A DNA stretch of 64,000 nt from Caecitellus pseudoparvulus (Eukaryota; Bigyra: Bicosoecida), in NCBI GenBank assembly GCA_965644315.1, contig CBFFRQ010000069.1:744001-808000 (forward strand). Reading direction: 5' to 3'. Shown piece by piece: positions 31,425 to 42,052 of the stretch. Both the position numbers and the translations under genes were made by a program. Below the pieces are notes generated by a model. It had not been told where the DNA came from, made no database searches, and saw nothing but the letters and a program-made list of their open reading frames with translations. The stretch's first letter is position 1, and every line of letters begins with the position of its first letter.

Positions 31425-33188
31425 ATGGCAGACTCCCACCCGGAGGATTTCTTGGGCCTGCAGCACGCCCAGGCAGGCACCGGGTCATCAAAACCATGCG
31501 AAAAAACCCGCGTTGGCACTGCAGAGTTCGAAGGGGGTGCTTTCTCAGAGCAAGACGAGGTTCGCGCTGAGCACGGGGTCCCGGCTGGCGCAGGCAGCTG
31601 CACGCATGCCCGACTAGCGGGCGGTGCCGTTGGTGCAGGCGACAGTAAAAGGTGCACAGGCTTTGAGCTCCAGGAAGGAGGGACTGCCTCCACTGCTGCG
31701 GGTGCCTCTTTGCCTTCCTTGGCCCTGGCCCAGTCGCGCACTGGTGAGTCGGCCTTCCTCCCCAGTCCCTTGGCCCGCAAGCGGCCAAAGGCGAGCCGTT
31801 CGTCATCGCCAGGTGATGTGACAGAAAACGAGGAGCAGATCCTGTCAGTCTTTCAGAGTGCGAGGGGTTCCGCCGCCCCCGCGGGGTTGTCAACTATTCT
31901 GAAGTTGAAGGTGCGCCTTCTGCCGTCGTTGCACCCACTCTTCACAACCGTGCGGGACTTGGTGCTCACCCTGGCCAGCATGGCCCGACGCACAGTGCTG
32001 AGAGTGGAGGGAGAGAGCGTGTCAAGTACCTCTGATGAATGGCTCGTGCTGCCTGAGCTGTCATCCTCGCTGCAAGCTGCGGGGCTCTTGCCAGAGCAGG
32101 TGCAGTCCAAGCGCACAGTTGTTTTGAAGCTCCGAGTCGTTTTCGGAGGGGTGCTGCCAGACCCCCCTCAGGCTGTGCCTGTCGTTCCAACACCCAAGGC
32201 CTTCCACCACCGCCCACTAGGAGCTCCGCTCAACGGCCACTCCGGGCCACGGCGAGCTGCTGGGGCCAGCGACGGACATGTGTCCGGCACTGCTGATAGC
32301 CTTGCGACCGGAGATGCCAGCAGTGCCCACCAAGCCCTCACAGAGCTTCCCGCAGCATGCATGTCAGTGGCCCAATCGTGGAGTGCGCGTGTGTGGGACT
32401 TGGACCGGCGGCTGGCGCTGCCAGTCCACCAGCCGAGCCTCACAGCAGTGATCAACGCAGTGCCATGGCAAGCCTTGTTGCAGCCTGAACAGGCTGGTGG
32501 CAGTGCCCCCCTCTGTGGCGTGCTGCTATTTGCAGTGAGCGTGTCCAAGGCACCCCTGGGCTTGGAGCTTGGCTGTGAGGTGTGGCCTCAGGCGGAGCAG
32601 CTACCGCAGCTGGCGGCAGCGTGGGTGGCGACGCACCCCGGCAGCTGCTCCGCGCTGTGTCCTGAGCAGTCTTCGCCCTGGGACGCTACAACAGCGTCCT
32701 TCCTCCCCACACCAACTGACCCGACTACAGCATACTTCCTTGCGAAATCCCGCGCGGGCATCGCAGCGGAGGCAGTGATGGTGCACAGCGTGCATGTTGC
32801 TCCGCTGCACGTCGTGCACGTTCAAGCCCTCACTGCCGCCTCGCCCTTGCGCGGCATTGTGCGCAATGGAGACGTCTTGGTGGCTCATGGGCGCCAAGCT
32901 TCATCCGCTGCTTGGCCTCAGCACGAGGCTGCCGCTGACAGCAGCATAGGCGCCGAGCTGTCTCGAACCTGCATAGACGGCACTGTCACCCTGCTGTTTC
33001 AGCGCTTTGTGGGGCACGCCGACGCGGCCGCTGCGACAGCAGAGCACATCACTGGCATGTCCATGCAAGGGCTTGGGGTCGGTGGCGAGGGCGGCGTCCA
33101 GTGCAGCGTGCTTGCAGCTTGTGCTGACCAGGCTGCAGCTGTGGCGGCCGTGGAGCAGCACCTAAGCACCGTCTGCGGCGAGGCATGA
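31425..33188 (+). CDS. Unknown protein with a possible PDZ-like C-terminal domain
   Basis: Single exon from ATG 31425 (MADSHPEDFLGLQH), 587 residues; an earlier in-frame GTG is not a likely start. A folded segment near residues 150-250 has strand/helix alternation (STILKLKVRLLPSLHPLFTT, RTVVLKLRVVFGG). The middle is Pro/Ala/Ser-rich. Near residues 450-530, HVVHVQALTAASPLRGIVRN, GDVLVAHGR and a later TVTLLFQRF have the order of a PDZ domain (carboxylate loop strand, GDVL, final strand). The PDZ call is weak, since no clear GLGF loop is visible. The stop lies 34 bases from the converging iminopeptidase gene. Confidence 0.55.
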   Translation: MADSHPEDFLGLQHAQAGTGSSKPCEKTRVGTAEFEGGAFSEQDEVRAEHGVPAGAGSCTHARLAGGAVGAGDSKRCTGFELQEGGTASTAAGASLPSLALAQSRTGESAFLPSPLARKRPKASRSSSPGDVTENEEQILSVFQSARGSAAPAGLSTILKLKVRLLPSLHPLFTTVRDLVLTLASMARRTVLRVEGESVSSTSDEWLVLPELSSSLQAAGLLPEQVQSKRTVVLKLRVVFGGVLPDPPQAVPVVPTPKAFHHRPLGAPLNGHSGPRRAAGASDGHVSGTADSLATGDASSAHQALTELPAACMSVAQSWSARVWDLDRRLALPVHQPSLTAVINAVPWQALLQPEQAGGSAPLCGVLLFAVSVSKAPLGLELGCEVWPQAEQLPQLAAAWVATHPGSCSALCPEQSSPWDATTASFLPTPTDPTTAYFLAKSRAGIAAEAVMVHSVHVAPLHVVHVQALTAASPLRGIVRNGDVLVAHGRQASSAAWPQHEAAADSSIGAELSRTCIDGTVTLLFQRFVGHADAAAATAEHITGMSMQGLGVGGEGGVQCSVLAACADQAAAVAAVEQHLSTVCGEA

Positions 33189-33222
33189 ACCCCGCCAACG
33201 AGGGGGCAACTCCGTGAATTTC

Positions 33223-34449
33223 TCATTTGGGTGAAACAAAGAGGGAGTCTGTGCGCATGCGGTCCGTCGCAGCCACGAGGCCGTCAATGAGACCCGGCTC
33301 CGAGTCACTGTGCCCCGCGTCAAACACGAACTGCAGAGTGGAGTGCGGCAGGCGCTTGTGCAGCTCCAGAGCGGCGCGTGGGCGGCAGACGATGTCCTGG
33401 CGCCCGTGCACGATGGCGGTGGGGATGTGCTCGATCCTGTCTGTGTGGCGCAGCAGCCAGGGGAGGTTGCCGTCCAGGCTGCCTGGGCCGATGTTCTGCA
33501 CAGGCGGCTTGGCCGGCGCGAACGTGGGCGGCGCGCCTGCTTTGTCGGACGCAGAGCCGTCCTCCTCATCTGGGCCAGGAAAGAAGCAGGCGTGTTTGAA
33601 GTACCACGTCTCAGCCCGGGCAAAGGGCAGGACGAAGGCGTCGTCCTTCAGCAGCTCTTCCAGGGCAGCGGCAGGCGCCTGCTTCAGGGTGGAAATGGAC
33701 ACCTCCCACCGCACGAATTCACGGGCAGCCGGCAGGGCCACCGCGAGGTCTTCCGAATTCACCCGGGTGCAGTAGGCCGCCAGCAGGGAGTGCCGCTCAC
33801 AGGCTGGGATGTGCCCCGCGTACGCTTCCCACGCGTCTGGGTACATCTCAGAGGCTCCGCCCTGTTCAAACAGCCACGCCATGCTGTCCCCATCGCCCAC
33901 GAACACGCCGCGCAGGACCAAGCTGCCGACGCGGTCAGGGTGGCACACAGCGTACGACAGGGACAGGCAGCTGCCCCAGGAGCCGCCCATGACCACGTGC
34001 CACTTATCCACGCCCAAGTGCTCACGCAGCTTCTCCAGGTCTTCCACCAAGTGCCACGTGGTGTTGTCCTGCATGAGGCCGTTGGGCTTGCTGCGGTTCG
34101 CGCCGCGCTGGTCGTAGAGGACGATTTTGTAGAAGTCAGGGTCAGCGTACCGGCGCATGCGGGGGGAGCAGCCAGCGCCAGGACCGCCGTGGTTCAGCAC
34201 GATGGCTGGCCCGGCAGCGTTACCGCACACTTCATAGTACAGCTCATGCTTGTCAGAGACCTTCAGATATCCGGTCTCGAATGGCTCACATGCAGGGTCT
34301 GTACATGCGCGCGTGCACGCCGCGTGAGGCACTGCTTGCTGCATTGGCGTGGTGCGGAAAAAGCCACGCACACAGCTCGCGTCGGGCGGCACTCGTCTCA
34401 GAGCTGGCAGCGGCCATGGTGGGCGTGGGAGGCACGGATGTATCTGCAT
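33223..34449 (-). CDS. Proline iminopeptidase (alpha/beta hydrolase, peptidase family S33)
   Basis: Single exon, 408 residues. It removes N-terminal proline from peptides. The fold shows HGGPGAGCS (oxyanion loop), YDQRGANRSKP, the nucleophile elbow MGGSWGSCLSL, the acid in HGRQDIVC and the base in DAGHSDSEPG, so the Ser-Asp-His triad is intact. The domain begins at about residue 58 (FETGYLKVSDKHELYYEVCG), where bacterial enzymes start. The first 57 residues are Pro/Arg/Cys-rich and could be an organelle transit peptide; alternatively translation starts at the internal Met at 34344. A Gly/Ser/Asp-rich insert (PDEEDGSASDKAGAPP) sits in the cap region. It lies back to back with the SET gene, with 417 bases between them. 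Confidence 0.92.
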   Translation of the reverse strand: MQIHPCLPRPPWPLPALRRVPPDASCVRGFFRTTPMQQAVPHAACTRACTDPACEPFETGYLKVSDKHELYYEVCGNAAGPAIVLNHGGPGAGCSPRMRRYADPDFYKIVLYDQRGANRSKPNGLMQDNTTWHLVEDLEKLREHLGVDKWHVVMGGSWGSCLSLSYAVCHPDRVGSLVLRGVFVGDGDSMAWLFEQGGASEMYPDAWEAYAGHIPACERHSLLAAYCTRVNSEDLAVALPAAREFVRWEVSISTLKQAPAAALEELLKDDAFVLPFARAETWYFKHACFFPGPDEEDGSASDKAGAPPTFAPAKPPVQNIGPGSLDGNLPWLLRHTDRIEHIPTAIVHGRQDIVCRPRAALELHKRLPHSTLQFVFDAGHSDSEPGLIDGLVAATDRMRTDSLFVSPK

Positions 34450-34866
34450 GTTTCAGTCGGCGGGAGTGAGTAGCTGCGCTTGCCCCGGCTTTGACGTGGG
34501 GTGCCACGCACCGCTGACGAGTTGAGGTTGGCCCAACTGCTCCAAAACCTGGCTGAGAAGCAGAAGCCGAAGCACTTGGGGTGCAACAAGTCCGTCGAAA
34601 ATACTTGGTTCAGATGGATGTGCCGCCAGGTCATGCGAAGGTTTGTTGTTTTGGCTAGCTAGTAGCTACTGCTGCGTGCGCCTCGCACGGCCAGCATCGC
34701 ATAGCTGCGAGGAAGACACACCGCGGCGCCACATTCCAATACCCGAACCATCTCGTTCGCGCCCGCTCATGCGCTGGCATGCGAGAGGTTGAGGAAAGCC
34801 TCGAGCGCCCCGCGGCAGTGGACGGCGAGACGGTGATCACGCTCCCTGTTGTGAGAGCCCAGCAAC
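34450..34866. other. Divergent intergenic region between iminopeptidase and SET-pseudokinase genes
   Basis: These 417 bases separate two divergent starts. A TAGCTAG-rich patch lies near 34657-34670. No RNA gene or credible coding exon was recognised. Presumably a shared promoter. Confidence 0.4.
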
Positions 34867-37800
34867 ATGGCGACCAGCGTCGTGCTTGACGCGGCGCAGC
34901 ACAAGCGGCGACTGTTGTCCGAGAGCGCGCAGTATGAGACAGTGACTGAGCTGATTTACACAGCCCGCGACCGCAAGGCCTTGACACAGGAGCAGGCAGA
35001 GGAGATGAGCTGTGCCTGTAAGCTGCAGGAGGGTGAAGGGCCCATTTGCTGCTCTGAGCAGTGTGTGAACTTCTCCAGCCGGACAGAGTGCCCCCTAGGA
35101 ACCTGCAGCAAGAAGCGGTGCTGCAACAAGCGGTTTCAGCGCCAGGCGTGGGCAAACGTGGAGAAGTTCGCCGTCCGTTGCATGCGTGTGGTCCAGCTCA
35201 AAAACCGCACTTCCGCACAAGCGCCCTCCTTTGCCCTTGCAGACGGATGACAAGGGCCACGGCGTGCGGACGCTGCAAGAACTGAAGAAAGGGGACTTCA
35301 TCATGGAGTATGTTGGGGAGGTGATCTCGGAGGAGGAGTACAAGGCGCGCATGACCCAATACTTTGCTCAGGTGAGGCAGCGGGCCTGCCCCAAGCAGCA
35401 TTGCGGCGCTCAGCACTGGCACCCTCCCCATCGCACAGGGCCGCATGCACTTCTACATGATGTCTCTAGGGGCAGGGGAGTACATCGATGCTGCCTTGCG
35501 TGGCAATGCCATGCGCTTCTTGAACCACTCCTGCTCATCCAACGTGCAGACGGAGGTGTGGCAGGTGGGGCCAGAGGAGCGCGTGGGCGTCTTTGCCACG
35601 GCAGACATCCCGGCAGGCACCGAGCTGACGCTGGACTACCAGTGGCAACGTGTGGGGCACAACCGCGTCCCGTGTCGTTGTGGTGCCCCCAATTGCCGTG
35701 CCTTCCTCGGCGCCACAGAGGAGGGCTTGCAGGCCAGTGTCCCCCTAGCCGTGCCCCCGGGCCCATTCGTGGCCCCCACCGCTGCTGTGAAGCAGGCAGG
35801 GCACGGCTTGGACGACTGCTTCCTGCAGGTTTGGCTGCCCCTTGCAGCTGCCGAGGCGTACCAAGCGGGCAGCAACAGGCGAGAGTGCCTGCTGCCTGGT
35901 CTGCAAGACATGACCCCTGCCGGCGCGACATGGGCTGCTTTGGCCTCTGCTGCCACCCCTCCACCACCGGCGCCCCAAGGCGCCCCTCACGAGGGCTTCC
36001 ATGCCGGCGGAGGAGGCATGGGGGGGTGGTTCCTTGGGAAGGTCCTGGCCTTCGACGAGGTGGCTGGAACCCACCGCGTGCAGGTGCTGGCTAGCCAGCG
36101 GTGGGTGACCCTGCACCTGCAGGGGGGCGTGTCACCGTCCACGGCCGCCACCGATGCGACATGGCCCTGGCTGTTGTTGGACTCACCCGCTGCAGCGGTG
36201 CGGGTGGCAGCCACGGCACCCGTGACCTCTGCCGCAGATGAGCCGGCCCCTGCCGATTTGGCAACACCCGCTGGGGAGGAAGCTGGGTCTGGCCCAGCAG
36301 GGGAGGGCCAGAGTGCCACGCACCAAGCCGTGGGCAGTGCTTCAGCCCTGCAGGCCTGGTCGGGGGGCTCTCGCAGCCTGGATGCTGCGGCACTGGCTGA
36401 CTCGGCTGTGCGCATGAGTGAGTGGCATGCCTCCCAGGCCGCCCAAGCCGCCCAGGCAGCGGAGCAGGCCCAAGAAGAGAGGCTGCGGGCCGAGGTGGCT
36501 GCACAAGCCCTGCAGCAGCGCCTGCACATGTCCGCTTCGGCGCTGGACGGGGAGGGGGACGTAACCATTGGTGGCGGCTACAGCAGCAGGGACGCCTTCG
36601 CAGCATATGCTCAGCAGCAAGCGGCTGAGCAAGCCGCCGCTGCGGCAGATGCCGCCGTTGCCGCCCAAGAGGCTGAGGCTGCCGCCGCAGCCGCCCGCAA
36701 GCGCAAGCGGGAGCAACGCCGACAGGAGAAGAAACAGGAGGCGTCACAGCGCAAGGCCGACCGCAAAGTGATGAAGGCGGCCGCACGGGCGGCGCGCAAA
36801 GCGGGGGCTGGCGCAGTGCGCTCTGCCACCCTGACTGCCGTGGGCAGCAAGTCCAAACCCAAGTTTAGGCCCGCGCCTGGCACGCTACTCCCTCTGCCCG
36901 TCTCTGTGGAAGACTTGGAGGCGAACGAAGGGCGCCTGCCAGATATCATGGCAGACCACAACGAAGACGCAGCCATGCCTGCCTTTGGCCTCAGCGCGCC
37001 CTTTGTGCCAAGCTGGCGCATGACGTTGGCGGAAGCGGTGAACAGCACCCCAGCGAGGGCCAGCGGCCTGGGGCCCGCAGAGGAGCAGCGACTGCGCCGG
37101 GCGTGCATTGCTCTGACCATTCGGGCCGGGGCTGCAGCCCGTGCGCCACTGCCGCTCCTCTTGCACGCCGCAGTGCTGGTGGTGAGGGGGACCAGCTTGC
37201 GCTCGCCGGCGGGACTTCAGCCGCGAGCAACTGCAGCGGCAGCTCTGCACTTCGCAGGCGCCGCATCACACCAGCACGCCTTGGGCAAGGCTGCAGCTGC
37301 GTGGCACGCAGCGCGGGCAGCTCTGCGTGCCAGCACACCTGAGGGGCAGTGGGGGCCGCTATGGGAGTGCGCAGTGGAGGCCACCACCCCCGTGTCCCCT
37401 GGGCAGGCAGTGCAGTCAGCAGTGCACTTCGCAGCGGAAGTGGGCAGGGTGAGCACCGCCCAGCAGGCCCTGTCCTTGGCCCTGCGCCTTGACACGGGCT
37501 GCGCTGACCTGAGCCACCTCCTCGTTACCGGATTGGCTTCGGCAGTGGACAGGCCAGCCCTACAGTCTGCGTTGCAGAGTGCCACAGAGGCTTCAGCGCT
37601 CAAGCACATGGCTGCTGCAGCCTTGCTCATGCTGGAAGGCCAAGGTGGCATTGCAGCCGCTGTGGCGTCCAGTCTGGGCGGGCAGGCTGTGGACTCTGTT
37701 TCTGCCTTGCTCGGCGTCCCGCTGCCCGCCGGCGCGAAGCAAGCATACACCGTGGCTGCCAAGTCCGGGGACTGGGCGCCCCTGGCATCTTTCGTGCAAG

Positions 37801-40607
37801 AAGTGGCAAACGCAGACGCTTGGGCAGGTGGGCTGCAGCTTGGCGTTTTCGAGGCTATCCTAAGCATGGCTGTGCACGTGTGCGGGTTGGCCGACCTGGC
37901 TGTGGCGCCCCACAACTTCATGCTGCACACTCCACCAGCTTGGGCTGTTGGCGTCGCCTACTGCACCCTGGCGCACCTGCAGAGCATGGCAGGGCTGGCC
38001 CAGGACACACTGCCTTGGACGGCCCCCTTTCCTTCAGAGCCGCAGTTCATGTGGCTGGCGCCAGTGGGAGGCATGCCGCCTGCAACCGCTCTGTACCCGT
38101 GCACCAACAAGCGGGCGGCTGCAGCAGCCACTTCAGCGGCAAGGAAAGCTGCCCGCTCGCCGCAGTGCGTGGCAGTGAAGGCGCCTGCAAAGCCGGATCG
38201 GGTGGGCGGCCTGTCCAAGGCACGGGAAGCACTGGCTTCCGCCCCCCAGCGAGTGGACGTCCTCGACGCTGCCTGGGCGGCAGCCACCATCGCTGCCACA
38301 TTCATGCGCACAGATGGCCTGCCGGGTGGTTCGTCTCCGAACCTTGGCGTGTCGGCAGTGACTTTGGCGGTTGCCGCGCCGGGGGGCTCGTCAGACCTGC
38401 TGGCACAACCGCCCCAGGAGTGGGGTGTCGAGCCTGGCGCGCTACCCACAGCACCAGCGCTGGCGGCGGCTGCGCGACGCATGTTGGAGGAGGCACTGGG
38501 CGGCGAGGAGCCTGACGGCGACCCCTTCGCGCAGGCCTTGGAGGCAGCATGCCAACGCCCAGGCCTACCACGCTCCGACGATGGCCAGGCCCAGACGTTC
38601 CTCACCAGGGCAGCGGATCCCCTGGCGGCGCCACGCACTGCTCGTGAGTTCCACTTCCTTGATCAGCTGGCGCCTGGGTGGTTTGTCGCCCGGGACTTGC
38701 GGTTTGGCCACAGCACCTTGCTAGGCGATGCACCCGGCTCCTCTGCAGCCCCTGCGCGGTCCCGTCTGGTCCTGCTTCAGCAGCTCCCTCGCTCGCCAGC
38801 ACCAGCTCAGGCTACCGAGTCTGTGGCAGACGCCGACTCAGCTGCAGCTGAGCCCGACCAGCTGCTTGAAGCAGCGAGCCCTCCAGGAGGTATGCCGCGC
38901 CTTTCGGATAGCGAAGCTGCTGCCACGACGATAATGGGCGACCAAGCGGCGGCCTTCGCACAGCTGAAGGCCGCACACGGCTTTTTGGGCGAGATGGTGA
39001 AGGGCGACGCCGCACCGCAGATGGCAGCCCACCCGCTGCAGACCGCCAGCATGACTGCACCCAGCGCCAAGCGCCCTCGTGGGGAGGGCGAGGTAGGCTC
39101 ACCCCAGTGGGCTGTGCCCCCCGGCGCGTCGCTGCGTGATGCCAGCTCAGAAGGCGTCACTGCTATCGCAGGGTGTGGCGTGGGCACTGTGCCAGCCCTG
39201 CGTCGCAACCCACATGTGTCTGCTCCTCTGGAGCTGGTGCTCGGGCGTGGTCTCGTTGAAGCAGTGGGCGGACACGGCCCAGGGAGTGGCGTACAGGCGC
39301 CCCCGCCCAGTCTCCAAGCCTTCTTCGCTGCGCCGCAGTCGCAAGGTGGGGCTGCAGGGCAACTCATCGCTGGACTAGGCCAAGCAGAGCTTCAAGAGGA
39401 CTCGTACCTCGTGTACGAATACTCGGCACACACCCTTGCAGGGCTGGCTGCTGCGCGTGTGCACCTAAGCTTGGGACAGCTGCAGCGTGTGGGGTACCAG
39501 TTGCTGCGGGGCGTCGTGCGCTTGCATCAGCAGGGACTGCTGTTTGGTTGTTTGAGTCCGGATGCAGTGGGGCTCACCCGGGATGGGCTGGTGAAGGCGC
39601 TGCCTCCGCAGGGCATGCTGTGGGATTGGGATGTCAAGACGCAGCAAGGCTTGATGAAGGAGGTGGCTGGAGGTGCCACCCGCGCTGGGCGCGACGCCCT
39701 CAGCCGTCTGCCTGAGCCAGGACAAGGCGTGCAGCCAGATTTGTTGCCGCCCCACGCCCTACAGTGCTTGGCACCAGAGCTGCTGCTCGGGTGCAGTATG
39801 CCCTTCCCGTCATCGGACGCATGGAGTGTGGGGTGCACTTTGGCTGCCATGGCGTTGGGGCGCCCCCTCTTCCCCGGCAACACCGCCCAAGAGGTGTTGG
39901 AGTCCATCTCGGTGTTGGTAGGGCCTGTCCTCAAGCGCTGGCCTGCGGCCAAGTACTTGCCACTCTCCAAGCTAGCCTCGGTGGCACACCAGGCGCGCAC
40001 AGCGGCCAAAGCTTCAGCTCCGTCCGGCGCCCTGCCCCGGCTAGAAGAGACCCTGCGCAGCGCTGGCATGCCCAAGGCGCTCGTCAAATTACTGCGTGAG
40101 CTGTTGAACTTGGACCCCACTGCCCGTCCGGATGCGCGCAGTGCCCTGGCCGGCGCCTTCTTCAAGGAGTTCGTGCCGTTGGCCCAGCCAGCCCTTGCGC
40201 GGTGGGAGGGCGACGTTGGCACTCACATCGCAGGCACGGTGCTGCTGCCAGGCAGCCGATCTGAGAGCTTGATCACACCCACTACCTTCCGGGCGTCGTT
40301 GCCCTACTCGAAAGCAGAGTTCCCTGATGTCCCTCCACACAACGAAGGTGGGGAGGTTCCGCCTGATGCACCCCCCGTAGCACTTGCTGGGGCAGAGGGC
40401 GTCCCCAAGGGGGTCGGGGATGTGGACCCCTTTCCGTACTTGAGACCATGCCTGCTGAACCGTGGCGATCCGCTGGCGGTGGCAGCCGCACGCAGCGCGG
40501 AAGCAGCCGCTGCGGCGCTGCCCACCGCCCAATCTGGCTCTGGAGGTGCAGCTGCGGCTGCGGTGACGGACGCCCCTTTTGTTGCTTTCTCTGCTTTCAG
40601 GGGGTGA
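34867..40607 (+). CDS. AWS-SET-postSET histone lysine methyltransferase fused to a CDK-like pseudokinase
   Basis: Three exons: 34867-35172, 35243-35371 and 35439-40607, giving 1,867 residues. The first donor (GTCCGT) was chosen because it yields ANVEKFA-TDDKGHGVRT, aligning with Set2/ASH1/NSD proteins. AWS cysteines span about 48-98 (MSCACKLQEGEGPICCSEQC ... CSKKRCCNKRFQRQ). The SET core follows (YVGEVISEEEYKARM, MRFLNHSCSSN, ELTLDYQW), with post-SET CRCGAPNCRAFLG near 225. Such enzymes usually methylate H3K36 or H3K4. Near 342-375, WFLGKVLAFDEVAGTHRVQV resembles a Tudor/Agenet fold. A basic coiled coil covers about 475-600. Residues about 1216-1722 match a CDK-type kinase fold: APELLLG, SSDAWSVGCTLAAMALGRPL and LNLDPTARPDARSAL are clear. 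The beta-3 Lys, HRD and DFG are lost (VLLQQL; FGCLSPDAV; no DFG), so it should be catalytically dead. Confidence 0.85.
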
Positions 40608-40637
40608 CGCAATGCATTGGCGGTGACGTAGCCTGCA

Positions 40638-41818
40638 TCACCGGGCTTCGCCTGCTGCTGCGGCATACTTGGCAGCGATGCTGTCCACCAGGGCCAGCTC
40701 TGCTTGAGCCGTGGCCAGCTCTTCCTGAGCAGCCTCGAGCCCGAACTTCGTCTGGCCACCCTTCACAGCAGCGAACTCGTTGACGATGTCAGTCAGCATC
40801 AGCACGCGGGTGCGAAGCTCGTCGTGCCCGTCCTCTGCATCCCATCCGTTCTCCGCCACCCATTGCTCCTCCTCAGGCGTCAACTCGACACTCGCTCCAC
40901 CTGCAAAGGTGCCAGCGGATCCCTGCTCCAGCAGATCTCCAACTTCCGCGGCAGTCAACTCGCCACGTTGATAGGCGGCAAGACGCAGCTTGGCGTCCAG
41001 GCCCTCGGGCGTGTCCTTCAGAGTCCACGAGCGCTTGGCCTTGGCCTTCAAGCCTTTGTAGCGCGGGTCAGTGGGGAAGCCAGGCTGTGTGTAGAATGCC
41101 TCTTCGTTGGGTGCAGAGGCAGCAGCGCCGCCTTGCAGCCCGTTGCCGAGGCCGAAACCTCGGGGCCGGTGGTGTGAGAGGTTCGGCGTGTGCACGAAAT
41201 CCTTGGCCATGTGGCCCAAGTTGCGCTCGTACGTAGCATCGGTGTGTTGCAGAAGCTGGGCTGGCTTGTACTTGTGCGTATCACCAGCGGTGGTCTGGGG
41301 AGGAAGCAGGGCAGCGCCGCGTGCCAGGGGGCCCAGTCAGGTGACCCCCGCCGTCAGCGCGCAGGCTGGCGTCTCGCACCACTCACGGCAGTTGGGGGCG
41401 TGTCTGTGGTGTGGTGCAGCCACAGGTGCCACTCTGCTGGCACGATGCTGGGATCAGCCTCGTAAAATGACGGGTTGCCAGCCAGCTCAACCCAGCGGTG
41501 TTGCCCTGCACAGCACCAGTGAGCGGGGTGTGGCCCTGGTGCCTCACAGGGCATGCTAGCTTCAGCGACTCACCGTGGGGGTAGTCCTTTGTGTTCTCAA
41601 AGTACTTGTTCCCCAGTGAATCCACGCCTGCGCAAGCCAGCGAGCGAGCAAGGCTCGTGCACCAGCAGCACAATTCCGCACCTGCCCCTCACTGCGTGCC
41701 GGCTGGGGGACTCACCAATGAGCGTTCCGAACTTGAGAGTTCGCTGCTGGTACAGCTTCCAGAAGGTACCCACCACACCGAACTCCTTGAAGGCACGAAG
41801 GAAGTTGCCGTGAGACAT
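40638..41818 (-). CDS. NDUFA12: NDUFA12 (B17.2) subunit of mitochondrial complex I with long C-terminal extension
   Basis: Four exons: 41716-41818, 41574-41627, 41387-41505 and 40638-41294, giving 310 residues with consistent phases. The core reads FGTLIGVDSLGNKYFENTKD, then QHRWVELAGNPSFYEADPS, then IVPAEWHLWLHHTTDTPPT. It ends near HKYKPAQLLQHTDATYERN, the typical pattern of the accessory subunit that docks on the matrix arm of NADH:ubiquinone oxidoreductase. Human NDUFA12 has 145 residues. Here about 180 further residues follow, with a Gly-rich linker, a Lys-rich patch (KGLKAKAKRSWTLKD) and acidic helices (VELTPEEEQWVAENGWDAED; AAQEELATAQAELALVDSIA). No separate presequence is seen, as in other family members. 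It ends 30 bases from the SET-pseudokinase stop, tail to tail. Confidence 0.88.
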
Positions 41819-42052
41819 CGTGCCACTCTTGCTGCGATGTGGAGTGTGTGGAGCAGCTCAGCAAAGCACAGCGCCGAGTGAGTGCGTGCAGCGCAGAGAG
41901 TGCCGCACTTGTCGAAAGGCGAACGAAGGAGCACACATGTCAGCGTTGTGCACTGGCTGTGGAGTTTGTATTCCGGCGTTCCCTGTCCCCCGAGCCTCAG
42001 GACGGCGCTGGGGCTGTCCCGCACCCGGCAAAGCAGGAATGCATTGAGCACG

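Noticed and set aside
34657-34670. TAGCTAG-rich patch as an operator-like palindrome
   Set aside because: The arms do not form a perfect inverted repeat and nothing else supports a site.
40020-40600. Separate small kinase gene at the end of the SET gene
   Set aside because: The frame is uninterrupted from SET to kinase with no splice-like break or new start context; kept as a fusion pending transcripts.
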